64,000 nt of DNA from Periplaneta americana (GCF_040183065.1 NC_091130.1:28194359-28258358), one strand, 5' to 3'. Positions 11,418 to 23,127 are shown, counted from the first letter of the stretch. Translations and numbers: made by a program. Notes: generated from the letters alone by a model not told the origin.

Positions 11418-11469
11418 GTAAGTTGAAATCCAACGAATTTGGCTAAATGCTGAATTCCTACCTCAACTA

Positions 11470-13690
11470 CCCATTTCCAGAGACAAGGTCCAAACGAAAA
11501 TGTTCAAATATATAAAAGTCCATACAGGAAAGTCCAGATACGTATTCGTCCATGATATTTAGTCAGTGACGGTTTCTCGGAAGAGGGGAGAGAGGAACGT
11601 CCTCCTCACATTTTTCTTCTTTTGAAAGTAAATACCAAATAAAATATGTGCCTTGAAATTAGAGGAAGATTCGATAATTTTTAAGTTCACAGCTATAAGA
11701 AAACCTCAGTTAATCGAGTTTAAACGCGCTCATATGTCGCTAGAAAACTGTGAGAAAGATGCGAGATTGTTTTTGTGGAGGAAAGCAAATCCTTTCCTCC
11801 TTTACTGCAGTTCACACACATAGACAACAGCGCACTAGCGGCCAGAGTAAGAAGCAGAGTTTTAAAGCAAGTGAATGAACAGTAAGGGAGGAGATCCTCC
11901 TCTGAATCAGCGCATGGGCGGGAAATAGAAACCGACTGGTCTTGCAACAAACTCGCTACCGCTGTCATCTAACGATGCTGCATTCAACCAGACTATAACA
12001 CATCTAGGAGGAGGCACAATAAAAACAATTTTAACGCGAAGCTATGAAAGACACCATATAAACTTTTTTTAAATCATAAATCAAAATATATTATTCATTG
12101 CATTTTATATAAGCTACTACTCATGGTTTGAAACTTTCGAGGATATCTGAAAGTTGAAGTTAGATTTATATAAAACAAAGAGGAAGTAGTTCTACGTTAG
12201 TATCGCAGATCTGAAATTCACTTCCCCCGAAATTCACTTCCATTCATTGTCTACTAGATAAGATAACAGCCAAGTTGTCAGTTTTGTACAAATATATTTT
12301 AAATTGAAAGTACTCCAAACTACAATATTTTTAACACAACAAAATATTTGGCCACCTGCAGCTTTGAACAATAATGATAGTATGACTTTACAAGCACTGA
12401 CATTCTTCAAAAGCATGTGATACTGAACTTGTAAAATATGCATGTGGCAACACAGACCATGTGAGTGGGTGCAGTGTTCTCGCTTTCCTAACAGATTATT
12501 TCTCATTCCCACTTCCGTAAAACGGTCCTGGTTATATGTTAGTAGCTGGTCTCTACCAACACGTGTGATGCTATAGTGTGCGCTAAAATGCTGCGAGTTT
12601 GTGAATTTCCTTGTAATTGTTAATTTGTGCAATTATCCAACAATGAATGGAAGTGAAAACCTTTTTGGACAATTTAGGAAACTCAGTTTACAAGAACAGA
12701 TTATTGCTATACGAAAGAGAAGGCCAACCCTAACACTACCTGGTGTTACATGTATGCATGTGGGCTAATTTGTAGCATGTTTCTCTCAAGAAGGTGTCAT
12801 TTTGCGCTGTTAACTTCTTTCCTCCTCTTAAGAAATATGCAGGAGCCGCCACTGTATTTAGTCCATAAGCAAAAAGTCCAAAAGTAGAAATAACCAAATT
12901 TAAAATATCCAATAAACAAAAAAGTCCAAAGTGCAAAAAAGTCCAAAAGACAAAATGGACAATTATACAAAAATGTTTATTTAAAAAGGGAGAAAACGTA
13001 TGAAAGCAATACTACGAGAAAAAACTCTAGAAGGGAGTGTTTCCAAGGTGACACACAATTGATTATAACTTACGAAAACAATGTTTTTGTTGTTATGGAA
13101 ATGAAAGACTTCGAAAATTCTTAGTACTTTGTAGTAAATCTCAATGATAATTTTGAAGAAGAAATTATGGACTTCGTCAAATATGTAGATCCACTGAGCA
13201 GAAAATACCTTCATAATCAACAACAAGGGGAAAATCTTGTAACCAGATACCAATAGTTCAAAGACCAGAATGAGAAATTTCTTTTCGCCTAAAATTACAT
13301 TCTGACTCACAACCTGAAAATGATGATCATCAAGGTGAACTTTAATGCATTTTTTCAGTGCCTTATTATAACAATTCTGAATAAATTAACTGAACTACTT
13401 TAAATACAGTTACCGTAACACTTTTTAATCACTATTCATTAGTAATATATTTTTATTAAGTCAGGACATTTCACACAACTTCGTTCCAAGTGAACATTTT
13501 AGGCATTGGATCATATTCAATTAAGAATTGGACCTTTTCAGATCTGGCCCATGACCAGTTTGGACATTTTAACTTTGGACTTTATGTAATTGGACATTTT
13601 CTGATTTTGGACATTTTACATAAATGGACGTTACCACATTATGGACATTTTCGTAATATGGACATTACAGTATTGGATCATGTATCTGCT
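11470..13690. repeat. Inverted arrays of GTCCA/TGGAC motifs (fold-back-like), split by a hAT element
   Basis: The left array (GTCCA followed by A-rich spacers) occupies 11470-11563 and resumes at 12861-12965. It was one array before the hAT element inserted. The right array is inverted: TGGAC at about 13527, 13559, 13577, 13591, 13606, 13624, 13641 and 13658, roughly every 15-18 bp. Short irregular repeats arranged as inverted arms around unrelated sequence (12966-13526, where I see no gene) recall fold-back elements. Confidence 0.6.
11556..12862. mobile_element. hAT-type element (11564-12854) with 8-bp duplication TATTTAGT
   Basis: The left end starts CAGTGACGGTTTCT. The right end, reverse complemented, starts CAGTGGCGGCTCCT (11 of 14 identical). 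Perfect 8-bp copies of TATTTAGT flank it at 11556-11563 and 12855-12862. Inside the left end is a CTCCTC-rich segment and near the right end a matching GAGGAGG segment. No clear transposase; a 132-codon minus-strand frame at 12234-12632 resembles nothing I know. Confidence 0.9.
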
Positions 13691-13702
13691 AACTCAACTA
13701 TT

Positions 13703-14627
13703 GTCGGACCATCGGATCTGTGCCCCTTCACCGCTGTCGTCGTTCTAGGAAAAGTTAACGCCTGTACTCACTCCATTCCACCCGCTTGCCTCCCACCACG
13801 TTAAACAGCAGGCCACGAACCTTGCCGAATAAGGATGTTGCCAAACTTCCGTCAAACGGTGTCATAAATAACTGGTCCTCCATGCTATAATATTATTTCT
13901 TTCAATCAAAATACATCTTGTATTTCTATAATTTTTAAACCTAAATCCCATGTCTCGAATCACTTTCCGTAGTTTTTCTCTCCAACCTTGGAAATTATTA
14001 CTTCTCTCGCAAGCTTCAGTAATTTCTTCAATGTTGAAACTTCTTTCTGAACGGTATAAAATTCTTGTATCTTTCTTCTTAAAATACATCGGTTCATGTC
14101 ATCTACAATAATTAAAAGTTCCCTTGGTCTGTACTTCCCTGGTGATTCTAGCTTTTCATCTCCTGCACAGACTCCCTCTCTCCTGATTTTCTTTATTAGG
14201 AGTTCTGATCTGTCTATATAAATTACATAAAATGTTGTATTATTAGTATTAGTTAAGTAAGTAATTTTAATACATAAACAATTGAAATAAAATAAGCCTC
14301 ACCTGTGATATCAATTGCTCTTTTCGTTGCCTGATTTATAACAAAAAGATATTGACCTGTTTGTTTCTCTTCATCGAAAAATGCTATTACGTACTTGCTT
14401 AATATTTCTTTCGCCACTTCGTGCTACAGTATTCATGTTGAGTTGACAACACTGGACTGCAAGTGCAAATATTGTAAATTGTTCCGCAAGAAGGCCAAAA
14501 TTGTGAGTAGTGGGGGACAGAAAGGGAGAGAGATAGAAATGCAGGGAGAGAAATGAATTACCGAGGCTAAGAAGGAATTAGAGTTCAGTTCGCATATCTT
14601 ACGGGGGCACAGATCCGATGGTCCGAC
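13703..14627. mobile_element. DNA transposon with perfect 24-bp terminal inverted repeats
   Basis: 13703-13726 and 14604-14627 are perfect reverse complements (core CCATCGGATCTGTGCCCC). TA-rich bases flank both ends; a TA duplication is possible but not certain. It contains the decayed transposase described next and so is a shortened copy of a once autonomous element. Confidence 0.8.
13862..14432 (-). pseudogene. Decayed IS630/DDE-type transposase, N-terminal part, with an intron
   Basis: Upstream part (about 14310-14430): a frame containing EVAKEILSKYVIAFFDEEK, ending in a GTGAGG donor. After an acceptor near 14216, the next part reads RSELLIKKIRREG..SPGKYRPRELL, then VDDMNRCILRRKIQEFYT. 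A frameshift near 14045 leads to RKVIRDMGFRFKNY..ERNNIIAWRTSYL and a stop. This order (helix-turn-helix region, PGK-RPR, CxIRRxIxxFY, MGFxFK, WRxxYL) is that of a common insect transposase whose DDE catalytic domain normally follows. The DDE part is absent, so it cannot be active. Confidence 0.7.
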
Positions 14628-15162
14628 TATACCTCGCCATATGTTGGTCAGTTTTGGGTCCCAAACTTCTCTATCGATAAGAACGCTCAATAAAAATTAC
14701 GCTGTCATCCTTGAAGTAGTTTAATCTTAAAAACCATAATTATGAGTATTAGAGTTGTTACTTATAGCTGCTATATTATATGATACATTTCTTACCACAT
14801 AAATAAAATAAAATACAGGAAATGAATAATAAACAATTGAACTTTCTCACTTATTTTCAGAATTTCCACATTCTAATAAAGTAATCTGGTTATCTCAAAT
14901 AGAGGTGAAACCTACAGTACTTGCATCAATGCGTTTCCTTCTAGTATACCGGATGTATCAGAACTGGCGCTACACAGATCGAGAGTTGGTTCAGTCATCC
15001 AAAGGGATTACATTTATTTAATATAGGCTCTACTTATGGCCGGAAATGTGTCATTAAGTGGTAGGGTGTAGTAAAGTTTTGTTTAGTGTTGTTTCTATGA
15101 AACTATGATAATCACAAAAGTAATTCTATTATGGAGAATGTGCTTGTTTTCAAGTAGGGAGT
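14628..15162. other. Intronic sequence, nothing recognised
   Basis: AT-rich part of protease intron 3 without a reading frame, repeat arm or RNA-like structure that I could identify. Confidence 0.4.
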
Positions 15163-16230
15163 AGTGGGTACAGTGAGACACAAAATATTAAGACATATGT
15201 ATGCAAGTGATAATTCAACTATTTTTAAAATCAAGTGCAATAGAAATAGACATTAAAACATGTAGTACAATAATACATAAACAAACATTTTAATAGATAA
15301 AGGGCATAATATGCAATACCTGTTTGTCAAAAAAATGCAAATGTCTCACTGTTCCCATTCAGGAGGGTACAGTGAGACACCAGTGTCTATTAACGAACAT
15401 TAAAATGATTTACATTTATTTGAACAAAAAAAAAAGGAAAGCTTGCTGTCTCTTTATCTTGACATGTTCTGTAGGCTTATTTAGAATCATTTTGATGTCT
15501 GACTTCGAAACCATTGAAACACCTGGAACATTTGGAAAAGTGAATTTTCCATGACAATTCAAACTTTTGCGAAAAAATGAAATTAATTTTTGGCGACAAC
15601 AAAGCTTATAATTATAAGAATTTAATTTAATTCTTTATTATTTTTTAACATTTTCTTAAATTTTGTGAATAATTTTTTATTTATGAAACCATTAAAACGT
15701 AATGTATCCATTATTGTAAGCTACAGTTCCTAAATTGGTTACTAGTGTGTTCATTTTTAATGTTAGTTACTGGTAAATGTAATATAATTACAGTTTGTTT
15801 TTGCAAATCATTGGTACATGGGAACAGTGAGACGTCTCAGTGTACCCTTCAATGGCATGTCTCACTGTTCCCTTTACGCATAGTTCGTTTAAAAATGACG
15901 CCATCACTTCAAAATTAAAACAAGAAAGACGAAACTTTGCCAAACATAACCTCAAATACCATAGTATTAGGTAACAAAATATTCGTGTTTCTATTTCCTT
16001 TGTATATCCAATATAGCCTTCATTAAACACAACCCGAAATTTTACTTCTAGAGTGAAAAATTACGAATTATTTTTTCATCACTAACCTTTAAAACTAGAA
16101 TCAAATCGAGTATGCAAATACTGTTACTTTACTCGTGCAACGTAACTCCACTATTACCAACATCTCAACATCACAATTTACCATCTAATAAAAAAAGTCT
16201 CACTGTTCTCCCTTACTTACTGTACCCACT
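15163..16230. mobile_element. Element with repeated GTCTCACTGT-type subterminal motifs
   Basis: The outer inverted repeat is AGTGGGTACAGT (15163-15174) with ACTGTACCCACT (16219-16230). Inside are further copies in both orientations: GTCTCACTGTTCCC at 15343 and 15859, GGGTACAGTGAGAC at 15365, GGGAACAGTGAGAC at 15820 followed by GTCTCAGTGTACCC at 15834, and GTCTCACTGTTCTCCC at 16197. Clustered motifs near the ends are how several DNA transposons bind their transposase. No coding region or clear target duplication. Confidence 0.6.
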
Positions 16231-17253
16231 TCTCCACTATTACATACTTAGTCTGAGCTGTAAAAGCGGTCCGTCCAATCCAAATTAATTTCATAACTAT
16301 CAATACTGACTTATCATCGCTTTGGACCATAGTACCTGCTCCCTCACATACGACTTCCAACTATGAATATTAAAATATGAAATTAATTGATTTTTATATG
16401 TTAAGTAAGTGAAAGCTCGTAGATTGTTTTATAATTCATGCCTTTCAATATTCACGTTTTAATATTTTACCTTTAATAATATTATATTATTGTATTACAA
16501 TTAAAACAACACACACACATGAGGTTATTGTATTGAAAACTAAAAGAATGGCGAAAACGTTTATACAAGAAATATGTACACTATGTATTATATACAGAAT
16601 TTTACTTTATGATATTATAATTTATAAGTAATTGACGGGAATCTAACAAAACATTTATTTGAATATTAACTATAGACTTATCTGAACATCTCCAATATCA
16701 ATTGTAAATAAAAAATGTAGAGTTAAAGCTGCCCCCATGAATTAATTTTAAAAATTAATATTATTTTATCAGCCACTGGAAAAAGAATAAAACATAATGA
16801 TTTTCTTTTATGTGAAATATTTAATTTTGTATAATTGAAAGTCGAAAACGTAGAGTCACAAACTTTCACTTCCATCCCCAAAACTACAGACGTTCAAAGG
16901 ATAAACAGAATAAGATCATAAACTAAAACTGAAAATAGTTCAACTAAAATAATATTTAACGCAATAATGCTTAGAATCAATAACACTAATGAGTCCCAAT
17001 AGAACAAAAATAAGGACCGAAAGACAGACTGTGAAGACAACTATGAAGAAATTGCGTAACCATTTTCTGCGATCTTGGAGACCAGCTGCCGCTTTTCACC
17101 ACCACACATTTCTATCATGATCTGTACTTGTACATATGTAAAAATCAACAGTGACTTGTAAATCAATGCATATTAAATTCAAATCATACGATGATGAATG
17201 AATTCTTAAATACACTATATGTAAATTTTCTGAGTTTCACCTTCTTGTTGTAG
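16231..17253. other. Intronic sequence before protease exon 4
   Basis: AT-rich, no repeat arms or coding similarity recognised. It ends in the acceptor TTCTTGTTGTAG at 17242-17253. Confidence 0.45.
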
Positions 17254-17397
17254 ACTGGAGGTAGTGCCCCAGACAAGCTGCAGATGGTAGATATCCTCGT
17301 GTACTCCGATGAGGAATGCAACGCTCTCCATGATGGAGCTACTCACCCAACCAACATATGCGCAGGCGTACCAGAAGGAGGGAAAGGACAATGCAGT
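17254..17397 (+). CDS. S1 serine protease, exon 4 (specificity pocket, first half)
   Basis: 48 codons, phase 0 on both sides, donor AGT|GTGAGT. It contains DKLQMVDILVYSDEEC (Cys168), NICAG (Cys182) and GGKGQCS with Cys191. Counting back from the catalytic Ser in exon 5, position 189 is Gly rather than the Asp of trypsin, so cleavage after Lys/Arg is not expected. A chymotrypsin- or elastase-like preference is more likely, as in many insect S1 enzymes with Gly or Ser at 189. An antisense frame over the same bases is a shadow. Confidence 0.93.
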
Positions 17398-17511
17398 GTG
17401 AGTAAACACAGGGTGTTTCAAAATGTATTACAGGTACAAGTCGCACTATTAAAGTGTACAGCTAGCAAAACAAAAATAGCACCCCGTTGTAACGTGACAG
17501 GTAGAGAAGTG

Positions 17512-18914
17512 TTAGGGTACATACACGTTGGAGCGACGATAAACGATAAAAGAAGCAGCGATGTTATGTTAGAGAGAATCTCCCTAATTACTCTAAATTA
17601 ATTAACAATTACATCTCTCCCCCCTCTTCGTAATTGAGCCATCATATAGCCAAATGGCTGGTCTCTAAATTGAGACGATTCAACAAGGCTTATGACAACA
17701 ATCACGTCCTACATAATAGCCAAATTGGCTAGTCTCTTATATACAAGACAACTCATCCTGCCTAAGGTAATTCCGTGGTTTTCCTAAGGCGTAAGACAAA
17801 TGTCGGGATGAGCCCTATAAGAAATGGGCCACGGACCTATATGCCCCTCCCCATATATATTCCCCTTATTATAAACGACGTATGCCCTAGTTCAGAACAT
17901 ATAAATTGTCTATTAAATATACGAGGTCACTCAATTAATCGCAATTTGAAAGGACAGGGACCTCTCAAATAGCAGATTTAGATTTCACGGCGCTTCTTCC
18001 GACGGTCTTCACATGCTTTGACATCGAACAACAGATGATCCTAACGGCAAACACCAGCCATCTCCTCCTCGCCCCGTTCCGTGATCACTTGATCAAATCT
18101 CCGTCCCCCTCGCGTAAGTTGTACCTAAGAGGTTACGTCCAATTTCGGCTTCCCCTTCAAAATATTCTAGAGCTCCTTCAGTGGAGCAGCGTAACCCGGA
18201 GTGAGACTAGTGGCCAACAGGCTTGGAGCTCACATATTTAGTTTCTTGCAGCCCCGAACCCCTTTCAAGGACGCGTTTTGCGTACCTTTTAAATTTGTCC
18301 TCCCAATTCTCTCTCGATTTTTCGATTTTTCGATTTTTCGATATTAGAGAGAATTGAAGCATGCATTGTCATTGAGGTGTGCATATTGGAGTAACGATAA
18401 AAGCGAAGATACACGATAAAAGCGACGAAAAAGAAAAGTACCATTTTCTTCGCTCTTGTCGTTCATATGATCTCTGATTAAGATAATATTAATCTGTATA
18501 ATTACCGGTGGTTATCAATATATACGAATATTAATCGATTTATTATTATTTCGGCATATTAAATTAATTATTGTAGATATTGGCAAATTGATCAGTTGTG
18601 TATTTATCGGTCATATGTTATGTGATCACAAGAACCAATCACAACACAACGAATTTATACTATCTTTGGGATGAGAAACGGTTCAATTTTGTACGTATTT
18701 AAGTTATATTAACCTTGAAGTTAGCAGCTGATATTTCCTATATATCTTCTTTCATTAAGTGGATGCATAGAATATCTTCTACTGATAAATCAAAATGTTC
18801 GCTTCCCGCGTCCTCGTTGCTCCGATATGAACACTTGATTCTTTGATAGTACCAAAGCGTCGCTAGGTCATTTCTTTTATCGTTTATCATTGCTCCAACA
18901 TGTACGTACCCTTA
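17512..18914. mobile_element. PIF/Harbinger-like non-autonomous transposon (17515-18911)
   Basis: Terminal inverted repeats of about 40 bp (left GGGTACATACACGTTGGAGC, right reverse complement GGGTACGTACATGTTGGAGC, then GATAAACGATAAAAGAA in both), about 37 of 41 identical. Each end is flanked by TTA (17512-17514 and 18912-18914), the 3-bp TWA duplication of PIF/Harbinger elements. Internal repeats include CGATAAAAGCGA motifs and a triple TTTTTCGA run near 18318. No transposase frame. Confidence 0.82.
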
Positions 18915-18936
18915 CAAATATGGAATACCATTTTGT

Positions 18937-18963
18937 TTTTTTGTTTTTTTTTTTTTTTTTTTG
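18937..18963. repeat. Poly-T tract
   Basis: T run with a few G interruptions; on the minus strand it could be the poly-A remnant of a retroposed sequence, but nothing recognisable adjoins it. Confidence 0.6.
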
Positions 18964-19084
18964 TTTTGGAACATGCATGTTTTGAATCCTGAACTAAAGT
19001 ATCGCCCTGTTTGTTACTGAATGTCCCTGTGAATGGTACACCGGACTAGGAAGTTCTAAGATGTTATAATAGTACATTATGCAA

Positions 19085-19192
19085 CGAGCCTATAATGAAG
19101 GTAATTAAGAAGTGAGTATGGATATTTATGAAACGAGCGCAAGCGAGTTTCATAATTTTCATACGAGCTTTTAATTACCATTATAGGCGAGT
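19085..19192. repeat. Long imperfect hairpin
   Basis: The arms 19085-19137 and 19143-19192 are imperfect reverse complements (CCTATAATG..GGTAATTAA pairs with TTAATTACC..ATTATAGG), leaving only a few bases of loop. A second inverted pair, TGCTCGACCAT at 19208-19218 and ATGGTCGAGCA at 19713-19723, suggests a larger element. Confidence 0.65.
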
Positions 19193-19855
19193 TCCATACG
19201 ACTTTTTTGCTCGACCATATTTCTAAATTGATATTATTAATCTTAATTGTATCTGACCTTCAGCAATGTTCCGTATGTTGTGAGATGTGCGCAGACGCGA
19301 AAGTATTGATTTTTTCCGAGGAACAGATATCCACATTGACCTTGCTAGGCCATAAGAACCTACAGAGATAACATTGAAATTAAATTAGACATTGAAAAAC
19401 GAGATGACAAATTGAATTTATTTGAATATTATTTACAATTAACGCTAATTATTATAGTAACAGAACATAACCTTCTGCGACAGTATTGGATTTCCAGCCT
19501 CCGTGACTTTTCGCTAATTCTCTTTCGATTGCATATCCGAGAATAATCGATACTTGCGGTTTTATAACGGTAGAAAGCTGACCTGTCATTGGCTGAACAG
19601 TTGTAACCTGAGTCGTCATTGGCTAAAAGACCTGATCTTTAATGAGTAGGTGTACTTTAATGACAAGCATTAAAGGTCTGCTACCAGGTGTATAATTAGT
19701 ACGTTTCGGCATGGTCGAGCATAAAATCTTTTTAAAATGTGTGTGTGTATTCAATGCCTACCCACTTTCACTTGCGTGATTCGGGTTCCGCATATTGCGA
19801 ATAGATGGCAGAACTGTGACCCATTTTCTAGTTGTACACCACTTCGACGGGTCCC
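19193..19855. other. Intronic sequence, possible body of an inverted-repeat element
   Basis: No coding similarity. The only structure seen is the pair of short inverted repeats around 19208 and 19713 noted with the hairpin. Confidence 0.4.
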
Positions 19856-20092
19856 ACTGTTTTTTTTTATTTTATTGGGTTATTTTACGACGCTGTATCA
19901 ACATCTAGGTTATTTAGCCGGTTAAATCAGTCCGGGGTCCAGCACCGAAAGTTACCCAGCATTTGCTCGTATTGGGTTGAGGGAAAACCCCAGAAAAACC
20001 TCAACCAGGTAACTTGCCCCGACAGGGATTCGAACCCGGGCCACCTGGTTTCGCGGCCAGACGCGCTGACCGTTACTCCACAGGTGTGGACG
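19856..20092 (-). repeat. tRNA-headed SINE, family A, copy 2
   Basis: The best-preserved copy. Read on the minus strand: the A box region TAACGGTCAGCGCG, B box GGTTCGAATCC, then the ACCTGGTTGAGG body. It ends in an A-rich tail (the T-rich run at 19859-19875 on the + strand). Same family as 8617-8863. Confidence 0.88.
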
Positions 20093-20518
20093 GCCACACT
20101 GGACATGATGTGTATCTGTGGAGGGTTTTGTCGTGTACTAGGGTGAGTGTATGTGTAAGTGTTTGGAAGTGAACGAAAGACATTTTGAAAATTGTACACC
20201 ATAATTTCTCAACAATTGAAACTATTTTTACATTTATGCGTTTTAATAAAGGTTTAAAACACTAACCATTCTTTCGTTTAATAGCTCTGGCGGAGAGGGT
20301 AGGGAGTGTTTCTTTCCAAATTGACTGTACGGCACCGGGAAGAGTTCTTTCTCATCAGGATGAATATCATTTCAAAAAAAATATCCAAAATATTTAATTT
20401 TTCGATATACTCGTTACTTCTGAGAGACACTGTGTAATTTGTGGCATTTAAGACAAGTCGTTTATTAGAAGTAAAGAAGATAACTAAATTGAACATAATA
20501 AATTTCCTTTAAATCATA
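20093..20518. other. Intronic sequence, nothing recognised
   Basis: Part of protease intron 4 between two SINEs; no structure or coding similarity seen. Confidence 0.4.
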
Positions 20519-20792
20519 TGGCGGCCGGAACAGTTTGTAAAATAACTGACTACGGCCTGGAAGGTCCTGGGTTCAATCTTGAGTGATGGCGGAATTATTA
20601 TTATCGTTGCCAAACTTACAGAATTATCCCCAAGTCTACTCAGCCGATTGTCAAATTGAATATTGTAGCGAGTCTTTCCCTGGGGTAAAGGCGGTCGGAG
20701 CGTGGTGCCGACCACACCACCTCATTTTAGTGCCGAGGTAATCTTCCATGCCCCCCAAGTGCCTTCATGGCATGTGACGGGATACCTTTACC

Positions 20793-20799
<7 letters not shown>
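20519..20799 (+). repeat. SINE family B, copy 1
   Basis: Starts GGCGGCCGGAACAG with a degraded tRNA-like head (GGTCCTGGGTTCAATC as B box). It continues through GTCTTTCCCTGGGGTAAAGG and ends CATGGCATGTGACGGGATAC and CTTTACCTT, running into an ATT microsatellite. It matches the reverse-strand copy at 58309-58573. Confidence 0.8.
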
Positions 20800-20845
<46 letters not shown>

Positions 20846-20847
20846 GC

Positions 20848-20880
<33 letters not shown>
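20800..20880. repeat. (ATT)n microsatellite
   Basis: ATT triplets following the SINE B tail, and the target into which the next Helitron copy inserted. Confidence 0.9.
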
Positions 20881-20881
<1 letters not shown>

Positions 20882-21821
20882 TAGCCGTACCCGTGCGCTC
20901 CGCTGCACCCGTTAGAAATAAATATAAAGTAATTACATAATTAAAATAGGACATTTGATCCAGGGAACATTCGTGTTTGATATAAGGATAAATCGTTTAT
21001 TATGTTACTTAATTTAAATTGTATTTGCATAATTAAAATGGGATCATTTTGATCCAGAGACCACTCCTTTGGTCATAAAAATTATTTTAGGAAATACAGG
21101 AAACGAATGTACAGAATAGCCTATCAAGTTTTCTGTGCATAAGAAGCTATTTTAATCTTACCTATCCTCAATTCAGTCAGAAGTTACTGTAATAACATTA
21201 TAGCATTATGTCCATACAGAGAAACTACACTTTCCAATGGTGAATTAATGATTAATAATACAAATCGTTTAATTTATCTTCCGATATTACTTCCTACAAA
21301 CACAGAAACATTCTCTGTAGGCTATCTTTCATAGCTTTCGATTGTTGCTGTCCAAGGCCCCTTATAGACGAAGTCATTTGTTTTTTAATTCATTACACGG
21401 CCTTAGATGGCAGTTATTTTAATTTTAAAACTCATTTATCTCATTAAATATCAGTCCTATCAAAATGTTTCAAGGAATAAAACTTATCGGAAATTATTTT
21501 TAAAGAAACATTTGTTATGTAACATTTTTCACAAAAATCAATAATAAGCGAGATATTTCGGTTTATTTAATTCAGGCCCCCTTATAGCCTAAAATCTAAG
21601 TTACAACGAACATAATTTATATTCCAATTTTCATCGAAATCCGTTCAGCCATTATCGCGTGAAAAGGTAACAAACATACAGACAGACAGACATACAAACA
21701 AAAATGTCAAAAAAGCGATTTTCGGTTTCAGGGTGATTAATTATATATGTTAGGACCAATTATTTTTGGAAAATCGAAAATTACCAGAAAAATTTCGGCT
21801 ACAGATTTATTATTAGTATAG

Positions 21822-21822
<1 letters not shown>
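20881..21822 (-). mobile_element. Non-autonomous Helitron-like element, family 2, copy 2
   Basis: The + strand begins CTAGCCGTACCCGTGCGCTC after A20880 and ends GTATAGA before T21823. On the minus strand that is TCTATAC..GTACGGCTAG, with the 3' hairpin GTGCAGC-GGA-GCGCAC ending 11-12 bases before the terminus. It inserted cleanly between A and T of an ATT microsatellite, so both ends are sharply defined. It holds no Rep/helicase. Confidence 0.8.
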
Positions 21823-21865
<43 letters not shown>

Positions 21866-21882
21866 CATTATTATCATTATTA

Positions 21883-21931
<49 letters not shown>

Positions 21932-21935
21932 CTTG
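21823..21935. repeat. (ATT)n microsatellite
   Basis: Continuation of the ATT tract split by the Helitron, with ATC variants. Confidence 0.9.
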
Positions 21936-22049
21936 TATATCTTTGTAATACTATTTTATATGATTCCATTCTTCATTTATGATTCTATTATTTCATTTAT
22001 AATTATCGTTTTAATTAATTGCCATTAATTTAATTATTTCTTTGTACTT

Positions 22050-22160
22050 TTATTGTAAATTATTGCTAATGTTTTTGTTACATTGTTCGTGCTGAACTGT
22101 AATTGGCCTCTGGCTGTTGTACAGCACATTAAATATAAGTAAATAAATAAATAATTAAAT
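22050..22160 (+). repeat. 3' end of a non-LTR retroelement
   Basis: A short 3' untranslated remnant with the self-complementary pair GTGCTG..CAGCAC (22090-22128), then TTAAATATAAGTAAATAAATA as a tetranucleotide tail. The coding part is absent. Confidence 0.45.
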
Positions 22161-22185
22161 TATTATTATTATTAATATTATTACA

Positions 22186-22330
22186 TTGTCCCGCGTCATT
22201 TTGTCGTGATCTAAGGCATTCTGCCTGGGACTCGTGTTACGGAATGCGCGCTGGTTCGAGTCCTCATGGGAGAAGAAATTTTTGTCATGAAATTTCGGCT
22301 AGTGTATGGGATTCAACAGTTCCTAAACTT
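22186..22330 (+). repeat. tRNA-like SINE, family C
   Basis: A tRNA-like head containing GTCGTGATCTAAGGC (A box region) and GGTTCGAGTCC (B box), with a long variable region as in a Ser/Leu-type tRNA. A body with GAAATTTCGGCTAGTG follows. Only one copy is in this window. Confidence 0.6.
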
Positions 22331-23127
22331 TATTATCTATATTCACCTTTCACATTAATTATATTATCCGAGTCATCTTATTCATTGGGTCTTATCTCGT
22401 GAACGTTTATTTCTTGTTGAATGTTATTCCTGTTAAATTCTTCCTTCAATTTTAACAAGCATTTTTAAATCCATGAAACTTTGTTAACAGTTAGTTTCAT
22501 ATAAAAATATACATAAAACTTCTTTTGAGAAAGTAAACGGAAATTAGTACAACAGTATTTGTCCTTAAGCATCTCATTTCGGTTATATTAGCAACGTTTA
22601 TTTACAGTTCTTCTTGTACGGATTATTCCTCTATTGCAAATTTATTCCTCGAAATAATATTGATTTTGTTTCCTCACACGAGAGTTGATCTTATCCAAGC
22701 TTTTATGAATGTAATGTGCTCGTAGTATTTGTTAACCCCCAAAAAAGATGTAAGACATTCGTAGAAATTTCTTATGAATACTAAGAACGTCTGTAAGAGA
22801 AATTATCGATAAGTAAGGAAAGAAATGGTCGAGTGAAAGATAGACTGGTCAATAAAATACAAAATGGACGAGTTGAGAACAATATCGAGTAAATAACAAA
22901 ATGGAAGGGTGAAGAACAAAATGGCCGTTATATTTACATTTTATTATAAGTGCAACATATCTATTCATGTGAAATTCTCTATGTTTTTCGATTATAATTT
23001 CAAGGCTTTAATCTAATTAATGTATATATGTGTCTATATGTTATATGGCTATAAGTGTATATTATCATTACTCTATATGTTTCAATTTGTTATGATTAGT
23101 TTAAATTATAACCCTAATATACTATCG
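22331..23127. other. Intronic sequence, nothing recognised
   Basis: AT-rich intron 4 sequence; a few short GAACAAAATGG-type repeats near 22855-22925 but no larger structure. Confidence 0.4.

Noticed and set aside
12234..12632. 132-codon minus-strand frame inside the hAT element
   Set aside because: No transposase motifs or family similarity; the composition looks like random AT-rich sequence.
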